A DNA stretch of 16,885 bases from positions 1 to 16,885 of the forward strand of contig CATZDY010000055.1 of assembly GCA_958417755.1 (NCBI GenBank), in the 5' to 3' direction. Below the pieces are notes generated by a model. That model searched no databases and was not told where the DNA came from. It saw nothing but the letters and a program-made list of their open reading frames with translations. Position numbers and translations under genes: made by a program. Below, in pieces: positions 6,525-12,814 of this stretch (the stretch's first letter is position 1; each line of letters opens with the position of its first letter). The DNA comes from an uncultured Peptococcaceae bacterium (GTDB lineage: Bacteria > Bacillota > Desulfotomaculia > Desulfotomaculales > Desulfocucumaceae).

Positions 6525-7797
6525 ACAACTGCGCAACCGCTTTTTAATGCTTCATATGGTTATCATCACCATTACCATGTTACTGGCTTTTATTGTGATT
6601 TATTTGATTACATTCCAGAATATTCGTTGGGATATTTACCGGGAAATTGACCGGGTATCCGACTTTCACGGCCCCTTAGACAAAACGCCCCCTGATTTTT
6701 TGCATTCCTTAAAAGATTTTCCCCAAAATCCCCCGGAACGTTCTGTTACCTTTTTTATTTTATTGGATAAAGAAGAGAACATCATTGCCATTCACTCCAG
6801 ATTTAATTTAGAATCTGCTTTCTATACCCAAGCAACCAAAAAGGCCATGGCCCATGATAAAGCAAGGGGAGATTTTAAACTGGATGGAGCCAATTGGATT
6901 TATCTGAAAAAACCGATTCCTGAGGGCACCTTTCTTGTGGTTATGGACATCACAGCCCAGCAAGCGATTCTAAACAATTTAATTTATACCTTTATGACAG
7001 TAGCAGGATGCATGCTCATTGCCATTTTTTTTATCAGCCGTTTTTTTGCCAATCGTTCCATCGCACCCATTCAGGATTCTTATGAAAAACAAAAACAGTT
7101 TGTTTCTGATGCATCCCATGAACTGAAAACCCCTTTGACTGTTATCAATGCCAATCTTGACGTCATTTTAGCCAATCAGGAAAGCAAGGTGCAAGACCAA
7201 ATTAAGTGGCTTAGATACATTCAATCAGAAACCCAAAGAATGGCTAAGCTGACCAATGATCTATTATACTTAACCCGTATGGATGATAAGGCCATTCAAA
7301 TGGCTTCTTCAGAGTTTAATCTTAGTGATCTGACCTGGAATATTGTTCTCACCATGGAGGCCCTTATCTATGAACAAGGGCTTACTTTAGAAACAAATAT
7401 CAAACCCCAGGTTTTAGCCTATGGCAATCCTGAGCAAATAGGACAAGTTCTATTGATCCTTTTGGATAATGCAGTGAAATATACAAACCCCCAGGGAACC
7501 ATTGAAATTACTTTACAAGAGCATGATAAACAGGCCCTGTTACAAGTCAAAAATACTGGACAGGGTATTGCACCTGCTCATTTGCATCGCATCTTTGACC
7601 GCTTTTATCGCACCGATGCGTCCAGGGAAAGAACAACAGGTGGTTATGGATTAGGTTTGGCCATTGCCCAGGCTACAATAGAAAAAAATAGCGGTCATAT
7701 TCAAGTGCATAGCAAGGAAGGGAAATTCACTGTATTCACCATTACCTTGCCAAAACATCATAAAGATAAACGTTTTGCTCAGATTAAAAAGAAATGA
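6517..7797 (+). CDS. Membrane sensor histidine kinase
   Basis: A 426-residue kinase, partner of the response regulator before it. Transmembrane helices at about 10-33 and 154-176 flank an extracytoplasmic sensor of about 120 residues (34-153) with no recognised named domain. A short linker that is not a clear HAMP domain follows. The phosphoacceptor is His201 in SDASHELKTPLT. The ATPase domain shows the N box LLDNAVKYT, the G1 box NTGQGIA, the F box IFDRFYRTD and the G2 box GGYGLGLAIA. ATG 6517 has GGAGG ten bases upstream and overlaps the preceding gene by 8 bases. The stimulus is unknown; phosphate or envelope stress would fit the neighbours but is speculative. Confidence 0.95.
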   Translation: MFKQLRNRFLMLHMVIITITMLLAFIVIYLITFQNIRWDIYREIDRVSDFHGPLDKTPPDFLHSLKDFPQNPPERSVTFFILLDKEENIIAIHSRFNLESAFYTQATKKAMAHDKARGDFKLDGANWIYLKKPIPEGTFLVVMDITAQQAILNNLIYTFMTVAGCMLIAIFFISRFFANRSIAPIQDSYEKQKQFVSDASHELKTPLTVINANLDVILANQESKVQDQIKWLRYIQSETQRMAKLTNDLLYLTRMDDKAIQMASSEFNLSDLTWNIVLTMEALIYEQGLTLETNIKPQVLAYGNPEQIGQVLLILLDNAVKYTNPQGTIEITLQEHDKQALLQVKNTGQGIAPAHLHRIFDRFYRTDASRERTTGGYGLGLAIAQATIEKNSGHIQVHSKEGKFTVFTITLPKHHKDKRFAQIKKK

Positions 7798-7820
7798 GCC
7801 AAGCAAGGAAACTGTTCTTC

Positions 7821-7849
7821 TTGACAAATGTGCATATGCATAATATAAT
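7821..7849 (+). promoter_or_regulatory. Consensus sigma-A promoter of DUF134 operon
   Basis: TTGACA (7821-7826), a 17-base spacer and TATAAT (7844-7849) match the consensus perfectly. Such a promoter should be very strong unless repressed, and the inverted repeat at 7826-7871 covers its spacer and start site. Confidence 0.85.
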
Positions 7850-7871
7850 CATATCATGCATATGCACATTT
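7826..7871. promoter_or_regulatory. 16-bp inverted repeat, candidate double operator
   Basis: AAATGTGCATATGCAT (7826-7841) and ATGCATATGCACATTT (7856-7871) are perfect inverted repeats 14 bases apart. Each arm also holds the self-complementary TGCATATGCA (7831-7840 and 7857-7866), so there are two palindromes 26 bases centre to centre. One lies in the promoter spacer and the other just after the expected start. The DUF134 protein encoded next, which has a helix-turn-helix, is the natural candidate ligand. Confidence 0.7.
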
Positions 7872-7889
7872 TAATTGGAGGAAATCCTC

Positions 7890-8312
7890 ATGCCACGAAG
7901 GCCTAAATGTCGCAGGGTGGGATTCATGCCCAACCACCGTTGTTTTTCTCCCATGGATGGATCTACAACAGTGGAATTGGAAAAGACCATGTTAACATTG
8001 GATGAATTGGAAGCACTAAGGTTATCCGATTATTTGCTATTTGATCAACAAAAAGCAGCGGAACAAATGGAAGTATCAAGGGGAACATATCAGCGCATCT
8101 TAAATAGTGCCCGCTACAAAACAGCAGAAGCATTGCTCACAGGCAAAACCTTGCAAATCGGTGGAGGCCATTATGCCCTAGCAGAAGACATTGCCTGTTG
8201 TAAGGATGCAAAAAAAATCTGCCAATCCTCCCAATGCTGTTGTTGTGATAACTGTCCCCGGCAGAACAAGGCCCGTAGCAAGGAAAAAGCGTCTTGTGAT
8301 TTAAAAAAATAA
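7890..8312 (+). CDS. DUF134 (UPF0251) DNA-binding protein, Cys-rich tail
   Basis: A 140-residue protein of the DUF134/UPF0251 family, which carries a sigma-region-4-like helix-turn-helix. Visible are the N-terminal PRRPKCRRVGFMP signature with Cys7 and Cys18, LTLDELEALRLSDY (36-49) and the helix-turn-helix KAAEQMEVSRGTYQRILNSARYKTAEALL (55-83). The tail adds nine cysteines (103, 104, 111, 116-119, 122 and 136), suggesting an iron-sulfur or other metal site. Start ATG 7890 with GGAGGA seven bases upstream; a TTG at 7875 sits before that ribosome site and is rejected. The next gene, 32 bases on, is NifX-like, a common pairing. It probably regulates this operon, perhaps in response to metal or redox; that is inference. 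Confidence 0.88.
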   Translation: MPRRPKCRRVGFMPNHRCFSPMDGSTTVELEKTMLTLDELEALRLSDYLLFDQQKAAEQMEVSRGTYQRILNSARYKTAEALLTGKTLQIGGGHYALAEDIACCKDAKKICQSSQCCCCDNCPRQNKARSKEKASCDLKK

Positions 8313-8344
8313 CCATACTCACACTGAAAAGGAGATACAATACC

Positions 8345-8731
8345 ATGAAAATTGCCATACCGTACAAAGATGGGGTAGTATTTGGTCATTTTGGACAAAC
8401 TGAAACTTTTGCTGTATTTGAAACAGATGACAACAAGCAAATCATTCACCAAGTGCTCTTATCTACCCAAGAAAAAGGACATGGCGCACTACCCATTTTG
8501 TTGCGCGATCAAGGGGTAGATGTTCTTCTGGCAGGCGGAATGGGCCAAGGAGCCAAAGACGCTTTGGCGAAACAGGGCATTACTGCTTTTACCGGTGCCT
8601 CAGGAAAGGTAGAAGATGTGGTACAAAGCTATTTGGCAGGTACTTTTCAGCCCAGTAATACCCTATGTCAACATCATCATGGGCACGGCCATACTTGTCA
8701 CGGCAGTGACGGCGGACAGTGCCATCATTAA
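8345..8731 (+). CDS. NifX/NifB-type FeMo-cofactor-binding domain protein
   Basis: A 128-residue protein with a single dinitrogenase iron-molybdenum cofactor domain (about 1-102): MKIAIPYKDGVVFGHFGQTETFAVFE at the start and ILLRDQGVDVLLAGGMGQGAKDALAKQGI in the middle. In nitrogen fixers this fold carries Mo/Fe clusters. In organisms without nif genes it occurs as small stand-alone proteins of unclear role, often near DUF134 genes. The tail (108-128) is a His/Cys cluster with Cys108, Cys118, Cys126 and nine histidines, likely a metal-binding extension. Start ATG 8345 with AAGGAG nine bases upstream. It is second in a two-gene operon that a terminator closes. No nitrogenase gene is seen here. 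Confidence 0.88.
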   Translation: MKIAIPYKDGVVFGHFGQTETFAVFETDDNKQIIHQVLLSTQEKGHGALPILLRDQGVDVLLAGGMGQGAKDALAKQGITAFTGASGKVEDVVQSYLAGTFQPSNTLCQHHHGHGHTCHGSDGGQCHH

Positions 8732-8770
8732 ATATAGCTAACTTTTTTGATTAGAAAGTTCCTTGTTTCT

Positions 8771-8810
8771 GATGTCGGAAATGTTCTTCCGACATTTCTT
8801 TTTCTTTTAG
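8771..8810 (+). terminator. Rho-independent terminator of DUF134/NifX-like operon
   Basis: ATGTCGGAA (8772-8780) pairs perfectly with TTCCGACAT (8787-8795) around a 6-base loop and is followed by TTCTTTTTCTTTT. It separates this operon from the thiamine promoter 15 bases further on. Confidence 0.85.
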
Positions 8811-8824
8811 AGGTTTTGTTCTTC

Positions 8825-8853
8825 TTTACACTGCAATCAATGAATGATATACT
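8825..8853 (+). promoter_or_regulatory. Sigma-A promoter of the thiamine operon
   Basis: TTTACA (8825-8830, 5/6) and TATACT (8848-8853, 5/6) are separated by exactly 17 bases. Transcription would start near 8860, immediately before the TPP aptamer. Confidence 0.8.
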
Positions 8854-8860
8854 AAATAAA

Positions 8861-8950
8861 AAGCTAGGGGTGCCCTTTGGCTGAGAAGGCATAGCCTAAC
8901 CCTTTGAACCTGAAGCGGTTAATACCGTCGTAGGAAAGCATGCAAAGTGG
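8861..8950 (+). ncRNA. TPP riboswitch (THI element) aptamer
   Basis: The conserved THI-box blocks appear in the right order: AGGGGTGCC (8866-8874), GGCTGAGA (8879-8886), ACCCTTTGAACCTGA (8899-8913), GGTTAATACC (8917-8926) and CGTAGGAAAGC (8929-8939). This RNA binds thiamine pyrophosphate and switches off thiamine genes when the cofactor is plentiful. It lies directly upstream of thiS with a transcription terminator as expression platform. Confidence 0.95.
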
Positions 8951-8990
8951 AAAATCATTTGCCTGTCTTTTTGCGACAGGCTTTTTTGTT
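8951..8990 (+). terminator. Riboswitch-controlled intrinsic terminator
   Basis: GCCTGTC (8961-8967) pairs with GACAGGC (8975-8981), then TTTTTTG follows. The preceding GCAAA (8942-8946) can pair instead with TTTGC (8958-8962), which takes the first bases of the terminator stem. This gives a plausible antiterminator when TPP is absent. Confidence 0.85.
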
Positions 8991-9008
8991 TCTAGGGGGT
9001 GATACAAC

Positions 9009-9209
9009 ATGCAGGTAGTAATCAACGGAAATGAACAAGAAATTTCCTCTCCCATGACCTTAGGCCTGCTTTTGGAAACTTGTAAGATACCTCGGGAAAA
9101 TGTGGTGCTAGAATTAAACAAAGAAATCATTGCTGAGGAACACTGGGATACCATTGTACTCAAGGAACAGGATAGCATTGAAATTTTACGCTTTGTAGGG
9201 GGAGGTTGA
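9009..9209 (+). CDS. thiS: Sulfur carrier protein ThiS
   Basis: A 66-residue ubiquitin-like protein. ThiF adenylates its C-terminal glycine and a thiocarboxylate is then formed, which gives sulfur to thiazole synthase ThiG. The sequence begins with the beta-grasp MQVVINGNEQEI, has VLELNKEII in the middle and ends RFVGGG, with the obligatory terminal Gly-Gly intact. Start ATG 9009 with AGGGGGTGAT six bases upstream. It is the first gene after the TPP riboswitch. A 55-base gap without notable structure separates it from thiG. Confidence 0.95.
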   Translation: MQVVINGNEQEISSPMTLGLLLETCKIPRENVVLELNKEIIAEEHWDTIVLKEQDSIEILRFVGGG

Positions 9210-9264
9210 TTGGCATATTGTAAGCCTTTCACTAAACCCGAGGAATGCATAAGGAGATTTTCAT

Positions 9265-10032
9265 ATGACTGATACACTCAAAATAGGAGATATTGATTTA
9301 ACCAGTCGGCTATTTCTGGGCACAGGGAAATATGCTGATGACACAATGATTCCTTCTATCATAAAGGCTTCAGGAGTACAAGTGGTAACCGTGGCTTTAC
9401 GTAGAGTGGAGTTTGATCGTCCAGAACATAATATGCTGCAATATATCCCCAAAGATTGTGTATTAATGCCCAATACCTCTGGGGCTAGAAATGCAGAAGA
9501 AGCTGTCCGCATTGCAAGACTAGCCCGGGCTGCTGGATGTGGCAATTGGATTAAAATAGAAGTGATTCATGATAATCAATACTTGCTGCCAGATAACTTT
9601 GAAACCATCAAGGCCACTCAAATCTTAGCTGAAGAAGGTTTTGTTGTTTTACCTTATATGAGCCCGGACCTGACGGCAGCCCAAAAATTAAAGGAAGCAG
9701 GAGCAGCAGCAATCATGCCTTTAGGTGCTCCCATTGGAAGCAATCGAGGGCTAAAAACCAAGGAATTGGTCAGAATTTTAATCGATCAAATTGATTTGCC
9801 CATCATTGTGGACGCAGGCATTGGCAAACCTTCAGAAGCAGCAGAAGCCATGGAACTAGGGGCAGCAGCTGTTTTGGTCAATACTGCAGTGGCCACAGCC
9901 AAAAATCCTGTCACAATGGCCCAGGCCTTTGCTTTGGCTGTACAGGCAGGCCGTTATGCCCATTTGGCTGGTCCAGGAAGTGTTTCTGACCATGGCCAAG
10001 CGTCTTCTCCATTAACAGGATTTTTGAGGTGA
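9265..10032 (+). CDS. thiG: Thiazole synthase ThiG
   Basis: A 255-residue TIM-barrel enzyme that builds the thiazole phosphate ring from deoxyxylulose 5-phosphate, dehydroglycine and ThiS thiocarboxylate. Lys97 in NWIKIEV is the Schiff-base lysine. Other signatures are FLGTGKY (17-23), VTVALRRVEF (41-50), PLGAPIGSNRGL (about 152-163) and the phosphate-binding segments VDAGIGKPSEAAEAMELGAAAVLVNTA and AGPGSVSDHGQASSPL. The length is normal for the family. Start ATG 9265 with AAGGAGAT upstream. ThiH follows after 4 bases; the two proteins form a complex in known systems. Confidence 0.97.
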   Translation: MTDTLKIGDIDLTSRLFLGTGKYADDTMIPSIIKASGVQVVTVALRRVEFDRPEHNMLQYIPKDCVLMPNTSGARNAEEAVRIARLARAAGCGNWIKIEVIHDNQYLLPDNFETIKATQILAEEGFVVLPYMSPDLTAAQKLKEAGAAAIMPLGAPIGSNRGLKTKELVRILIDQIDLPIIVDAGIGKPSEAAEAMELGAAAVLVNTAVATAKNPVTMAQAFALAVQAGRYAHLAGPGSVSDHGQASSPLTGFLR

Positions 10033-10036
10033 GCAT

Positions 10037-11146
10037 ATGAGTTTTTATTCTATCATCCAGCAGTATGAACATTTTGATTTTGAACATTATGTATCCCAAG
10101 TCACTGAATATGATGTGCAAAGAGCCATATATGCCGACCATTTATCACCTTTAGACTATCTTAGCCTTTTGTCGCCCCAAGCAGATCATTATTTAGAAGA
10201 AATGGCCCAAAGAGCCCATCAGTTAACCCAACAATTCTTTGGCAAAACAATGCTTCTATTTACACCTCTTTATATATCCAATTATTGTGTCAATGGTTGT
10301 GTTTACTGTGGATTTAATGCCACCCAAAAAATCAAACGCAGAAAACTAACCCCAGATGAAATTCATCAAGAAGCCCAAGCCATTGCAGCCCAAGGGTTTC
10401 AACATATTATTTTTTTAACAGGTGAATCTAGGGTTCATACACCTCTTACGTACATTGAAGAAGCATTGCTTATTTTAAAACAATATTTTCATTCACTAAC
10501 CATTGAGATCTATCCTTTAACCAGGGAAGAATATATTCCCTTGGTGGAACAAGGTTTGGATGGCCTAACCATATTCCAGGAGACCTACAATCCCAATCGC
10601 TATCAAGAGCTCCATCCCTTTGGCCCCAAAAGCAATTATCATTTTCGCCTGGATGCTCCAGAAAAGGGATGCCGGGCGGGCATACGAACCGTGAACATCG
10701 GCGCTTTATTAGGGCTTGATACATGGATAAAGGAAACATTTTTCACAACCATGCATGCTCATTATTTGGAAAGAAACTATCCTGATACAGAAATCAGTGT
10801 ATCCTTTCCCCGTATGAGACCCTATGGTGGATGCTATCAGCCCCAGGATATTGTCACGGATAAAGATTTGGTCAAAATGATTTTGGCTTTTCGCATTTTC
10901 ATGCCCAGGGGAGGCATTACCATATCATCCCGGGAATGCGCTGATTTTCGTGATAATCTTGTTCCCTTGGGGGTAACCAAAATGTCCGCCAGTTCTATCA
11001 CTGAAGTGGGCGGTCATGCAGAAGCTTCGGAAACAAAGGGACAGTTTGACATCAGTGATGGCAGAAGTGCTGAAGAAATGGCTGTTATGCTGAAACACAA
11101 AGGTTACCAACCTGTTTTCAAAGACTGGCAATGTTTAGGAGCTTAG
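10037..11146 (+). CDS. thiH: 2-iminoacetate synthase ThiH (radical SAM)
   Basis: A 369-residue radical-SAM enzyme that cleaves tyrosine to dehydroglycine (2-iminoacetate) and p-cresol, supplying ThiG. Cys84, Cys88 and Cys91 in CVNGCVYC form the CX3CX2C site for the 4Fe-4S cluster. The following CGFNATQKIKRRKLTPDEI and the C-terminal ECADFRDNLVPLGVTKMSASSITEVGGH segments are typical ThiH. The cluster is oxygen-sensitive; aerobes usually use ThiO instead, so its presence suggests anaerobic life. The ribosome site GAGGTGAG overlaps the end of thiG. thiF starts one base after its stop. Confidence 0.96.
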   Translation: MSFYSIIQQYEHFDFEHYVSQVTEYDVQRAIYADHLSPLDYLSLLSPQADHYLEEMAQRAHQLTQQFFGKTMLLFTPLYISNYCVNGCVYCGFNATQKIKRRKLTPDEIHQEAQAIAAQGFQHIIFLTGESRVHTPLTYIEEALLILKQYFHSLTIEIYPLTREEYIPLVEQGLDGLTIFQETYNPNRYQELHPFGPKSNYHFRLDAPEKGCRAGIRTVNIGALLGLDTWIKETFFTTMHAHYLERNYPDTEISVSFPRMRPYGGCYQPQDIVTDKDLVKMILAFRIFMPRGGITISSRECADFRDNLVPLGVTKMSASSITEVGGHAEASETKGQFDISDGRSAEEMAVMLKHKGYQPVFKDWQCLGA

Positions 11147-11147
11147 C

Positions 11148-11768
11148 ATGTTTGTACAAAGCTTAACTCAATTTATGACATTCCCTCAGTTGCAAAAAAT
11201 CAGAGAAAAGAACATTGGCATCATTGGTGCAGGGGGTTTAGGCTCTAACTGCGCCAATCATTTGGTCAGAAGCGGATTTATGCACTTTATCATTGCAGAT
11301 GATGATGTGGTGGAGCCTTCCAACTTAAACAGACAGTTTTATTTTCTGGATCAGGTGGGACAAAAAAAAGTCCTTGCTTTGCAAGCAAATTTACAACGGA
11401 TCAATCCAGAGGTTTCCATCACCCCATTGATACAAAAAATTACCAAAGAAAACTGTCTTTCTCTCTTTCAAACCTGTGATATTGTGATTGAGGCAGTGGA
11501 TCATGCTGCTTTAAAAGTGGAATTAGCCAAAATATTTCATCAGCAATCCCTTTTGTATATAACAGCTTCAGGAATGGCTGGTACAGGGGATACGGATAAA
11601 ATCCAGACCAGAAAAATATCAAACAAATTTTATATCATTGGAGATATGGGCAAAGATGTATCTTTGGAAAACCCGCCCTTTTCTCCTAAAGTAGGAATCG
11701 TAGCGGCCAAAGAAGCAGATGTGGTGTTGCATTACGTGTTGGAGGAATCGGACGAATGGGTGTATTAA
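11148..11768 (+). CDS. thiF: ThiS adenylyltransferase ThiF, short type
   Basis: A 206-residue E1-like enzyme that adenylates the C-terminus of ThiS. The nucleotide site GAGGLGS (27-33), the catalytic Arg62 in NLNRQFYF, the lysine in GQKKV (73/74) and Asp118 in EAVDH are all present. It is shorter than E. coli ThiF (about 250 residues) and lacks the paired CXXC zinc motifs and the catalytic cysteine region of that enzyme. It belongs to the short ThiF type found with thiS-thiG-thiH in Clostridia. Start ATG 11148 with AGGAG six bases upstream. The 3' end overlaps the next gene by 13 bases. Confidence 0.92.
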   Translation: MFVQSLTQFMTFPQLQKIREKNIGIIGAGGLGSNCANHLVRSGFMHFIIADDDVVEPSNLNRQFYFLDQVGQKKVLALQANLQRINPEVSITPLIQKITKENCLSLFQTCDIVIEAVDHAALKVELAKIFHQQSLLYITASGMAGTGDTDKIQTRKISNKFYIIGDMGKDVSLENPPFSPKVGIVAAKEADVVLHYVLEESDEWVY

Positions 11769-12814
11769 AAATACTGGATGCCAATTTAAACAGAGCATCC
11801 GAAGGGCTTCGGGTCATTGAGGATATAGGTCGTTTTTTATTGCAAAACCAAGTATTGTCTAGCCGGACCAAAACATTACGCCATGGTATTAGAAAATCCG
11901 CATCGACTTTCGCCCTGGAAGCCCTATGGGAACGGGATGTCACCCAAGATCCTGGGGTTAAAGTTTCCCAAAAAACCACTTTAGACCAAAAAAATAACCT
12001 AGCAGACTTGTTGACAGCCAACTTTAAACGAAGTGAAGAGGCCCTTCGTTGCCTTGAAGAGTGCTTAAAGATGATGCATCAGGATAGCCTTTCTAAAACT
12101 TATGAAACATTCCGTTTTTCTCTCTATGCGCTAGAACAGGATTACGGCAAAGTAGTTTATCAAGCCAAGGGTAAAACCTTTCAGCCCCAAGGACTATATT
12201 GTATCACTGCCTCTGAGCATTCCAATGGCAGGGATAATCTGGATGTTGTGGTCCAAATGATCAGCGCTGGGGTCACAACCATTCAATACAGAGAAAAAGA
12301 ATTGGAAATGGGCGAAAAATATGCTCAATGCTTAAAAATCCGAGCTTTAACCCAAGAAGCAGGGGTCACATTCATTGTCAATGACCATGTGGATTTGGCC
12401 TTGGCCGTACAAGCAGATGGTATCCATATTGGACAAGATGATATGCCCGTTGCAGTGGTGCGAAAATTGGTAGGAAACAATATGCTCATAGGAGTATCCA
12501 CCCATTCTCCGGAACAAGCCCAAAAAGCAGTACAATCTGGGGCTGATTATATTGGAGTGGGTCCTATTTTTGAAACCAAAACGAAAAAAAATGTGTGTGC
12601 CCCAGTGGGCCTATCTTATCTTGCCTATGCTGTGGCCCATGTACCCATTCCTTTTGTGGCCATAGGTGGAATCAAAGAACATAATGTACAACAAGTATTG
12701 GATGCAGGAGCCTCCTGGGTGGCCATGGTGACTGAAATAACAAAAGCAGACAATATCCCCCAAAAAATTGCTAATATTAAAAGAAAATTTGCGGAGGTTA
12801 AGCGGAATGGATGA
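11756..12814 (+). CDS. thiE: ThiD2-ThiE fusion, HMP-P kinase / TMP synthase
   Basis: A 352-residue two-domain protein. Residues 1-130 resemble the ThiD2 domain: LDANLNRASEGLRVIEDIGRF (7-27), LRHGIRK (41-47), a RDVTQDPGV stretch (60-68) and ANFKRSEEALRCLEECLK (88-105). ThiD2 has been described as an HMP-phosphate kinase unrelated to ThiD. Residues about 145-345 are ThiE, which joins HMP-PP and thiazole phosphate to thiamine phosphate: TTIQYREK (174-181), VNDHVDLALAVQADGIHIGQDD (208-229), GVSTHS (246-251), GADYIGVGPIFETKTKK (262-278) and VAIGGI (301-306). No separate thiD lies in this operon, so the N-terminal domain may supply that step. Start ATG 11756 with GGAGGA nine bases upstream, inside thiF. 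The DPGV segment departs from the DVGT I remember for ThiD2. Confidence 0.9.
   Translation: MGVLKILDANLNRASEGLRVIEDIGRFLLQNQVLSSRTKTLRHGIRKSASTFALEALWERDVTQDPGVKVSQKTTLDQKNNLADLLTANFKRSEEALRCLEECLKMMHQDSLSKTYETFRFSLYALEQDYGKVVYQAKGKTFQPQGLYCITASEHSNGRDNLDVVVQMISAGVTTIQYREKELEMGEKYAQCLKIRALTQEAGVTFIVNDHVDLALAVQADGIHIGQDDMPVAVVRKLVGNNMLIGVSTHSPEQAQKAVQSGADYIGVGPIFETKTKKNVCAPVGLSYLAYAVAHVPIPFVAIGGIKEHNVQQVLDAGASWVAMVTEITKADNIPQKIANIKRKFAEVKRNG

Noticed and set aside
8171..8452. 93-codon - strand open frame opposite the DUF134/NifX-like junction
   Set aside because: It spans two well-supported genes on the other strand and has no family resemblance or ribosome site.
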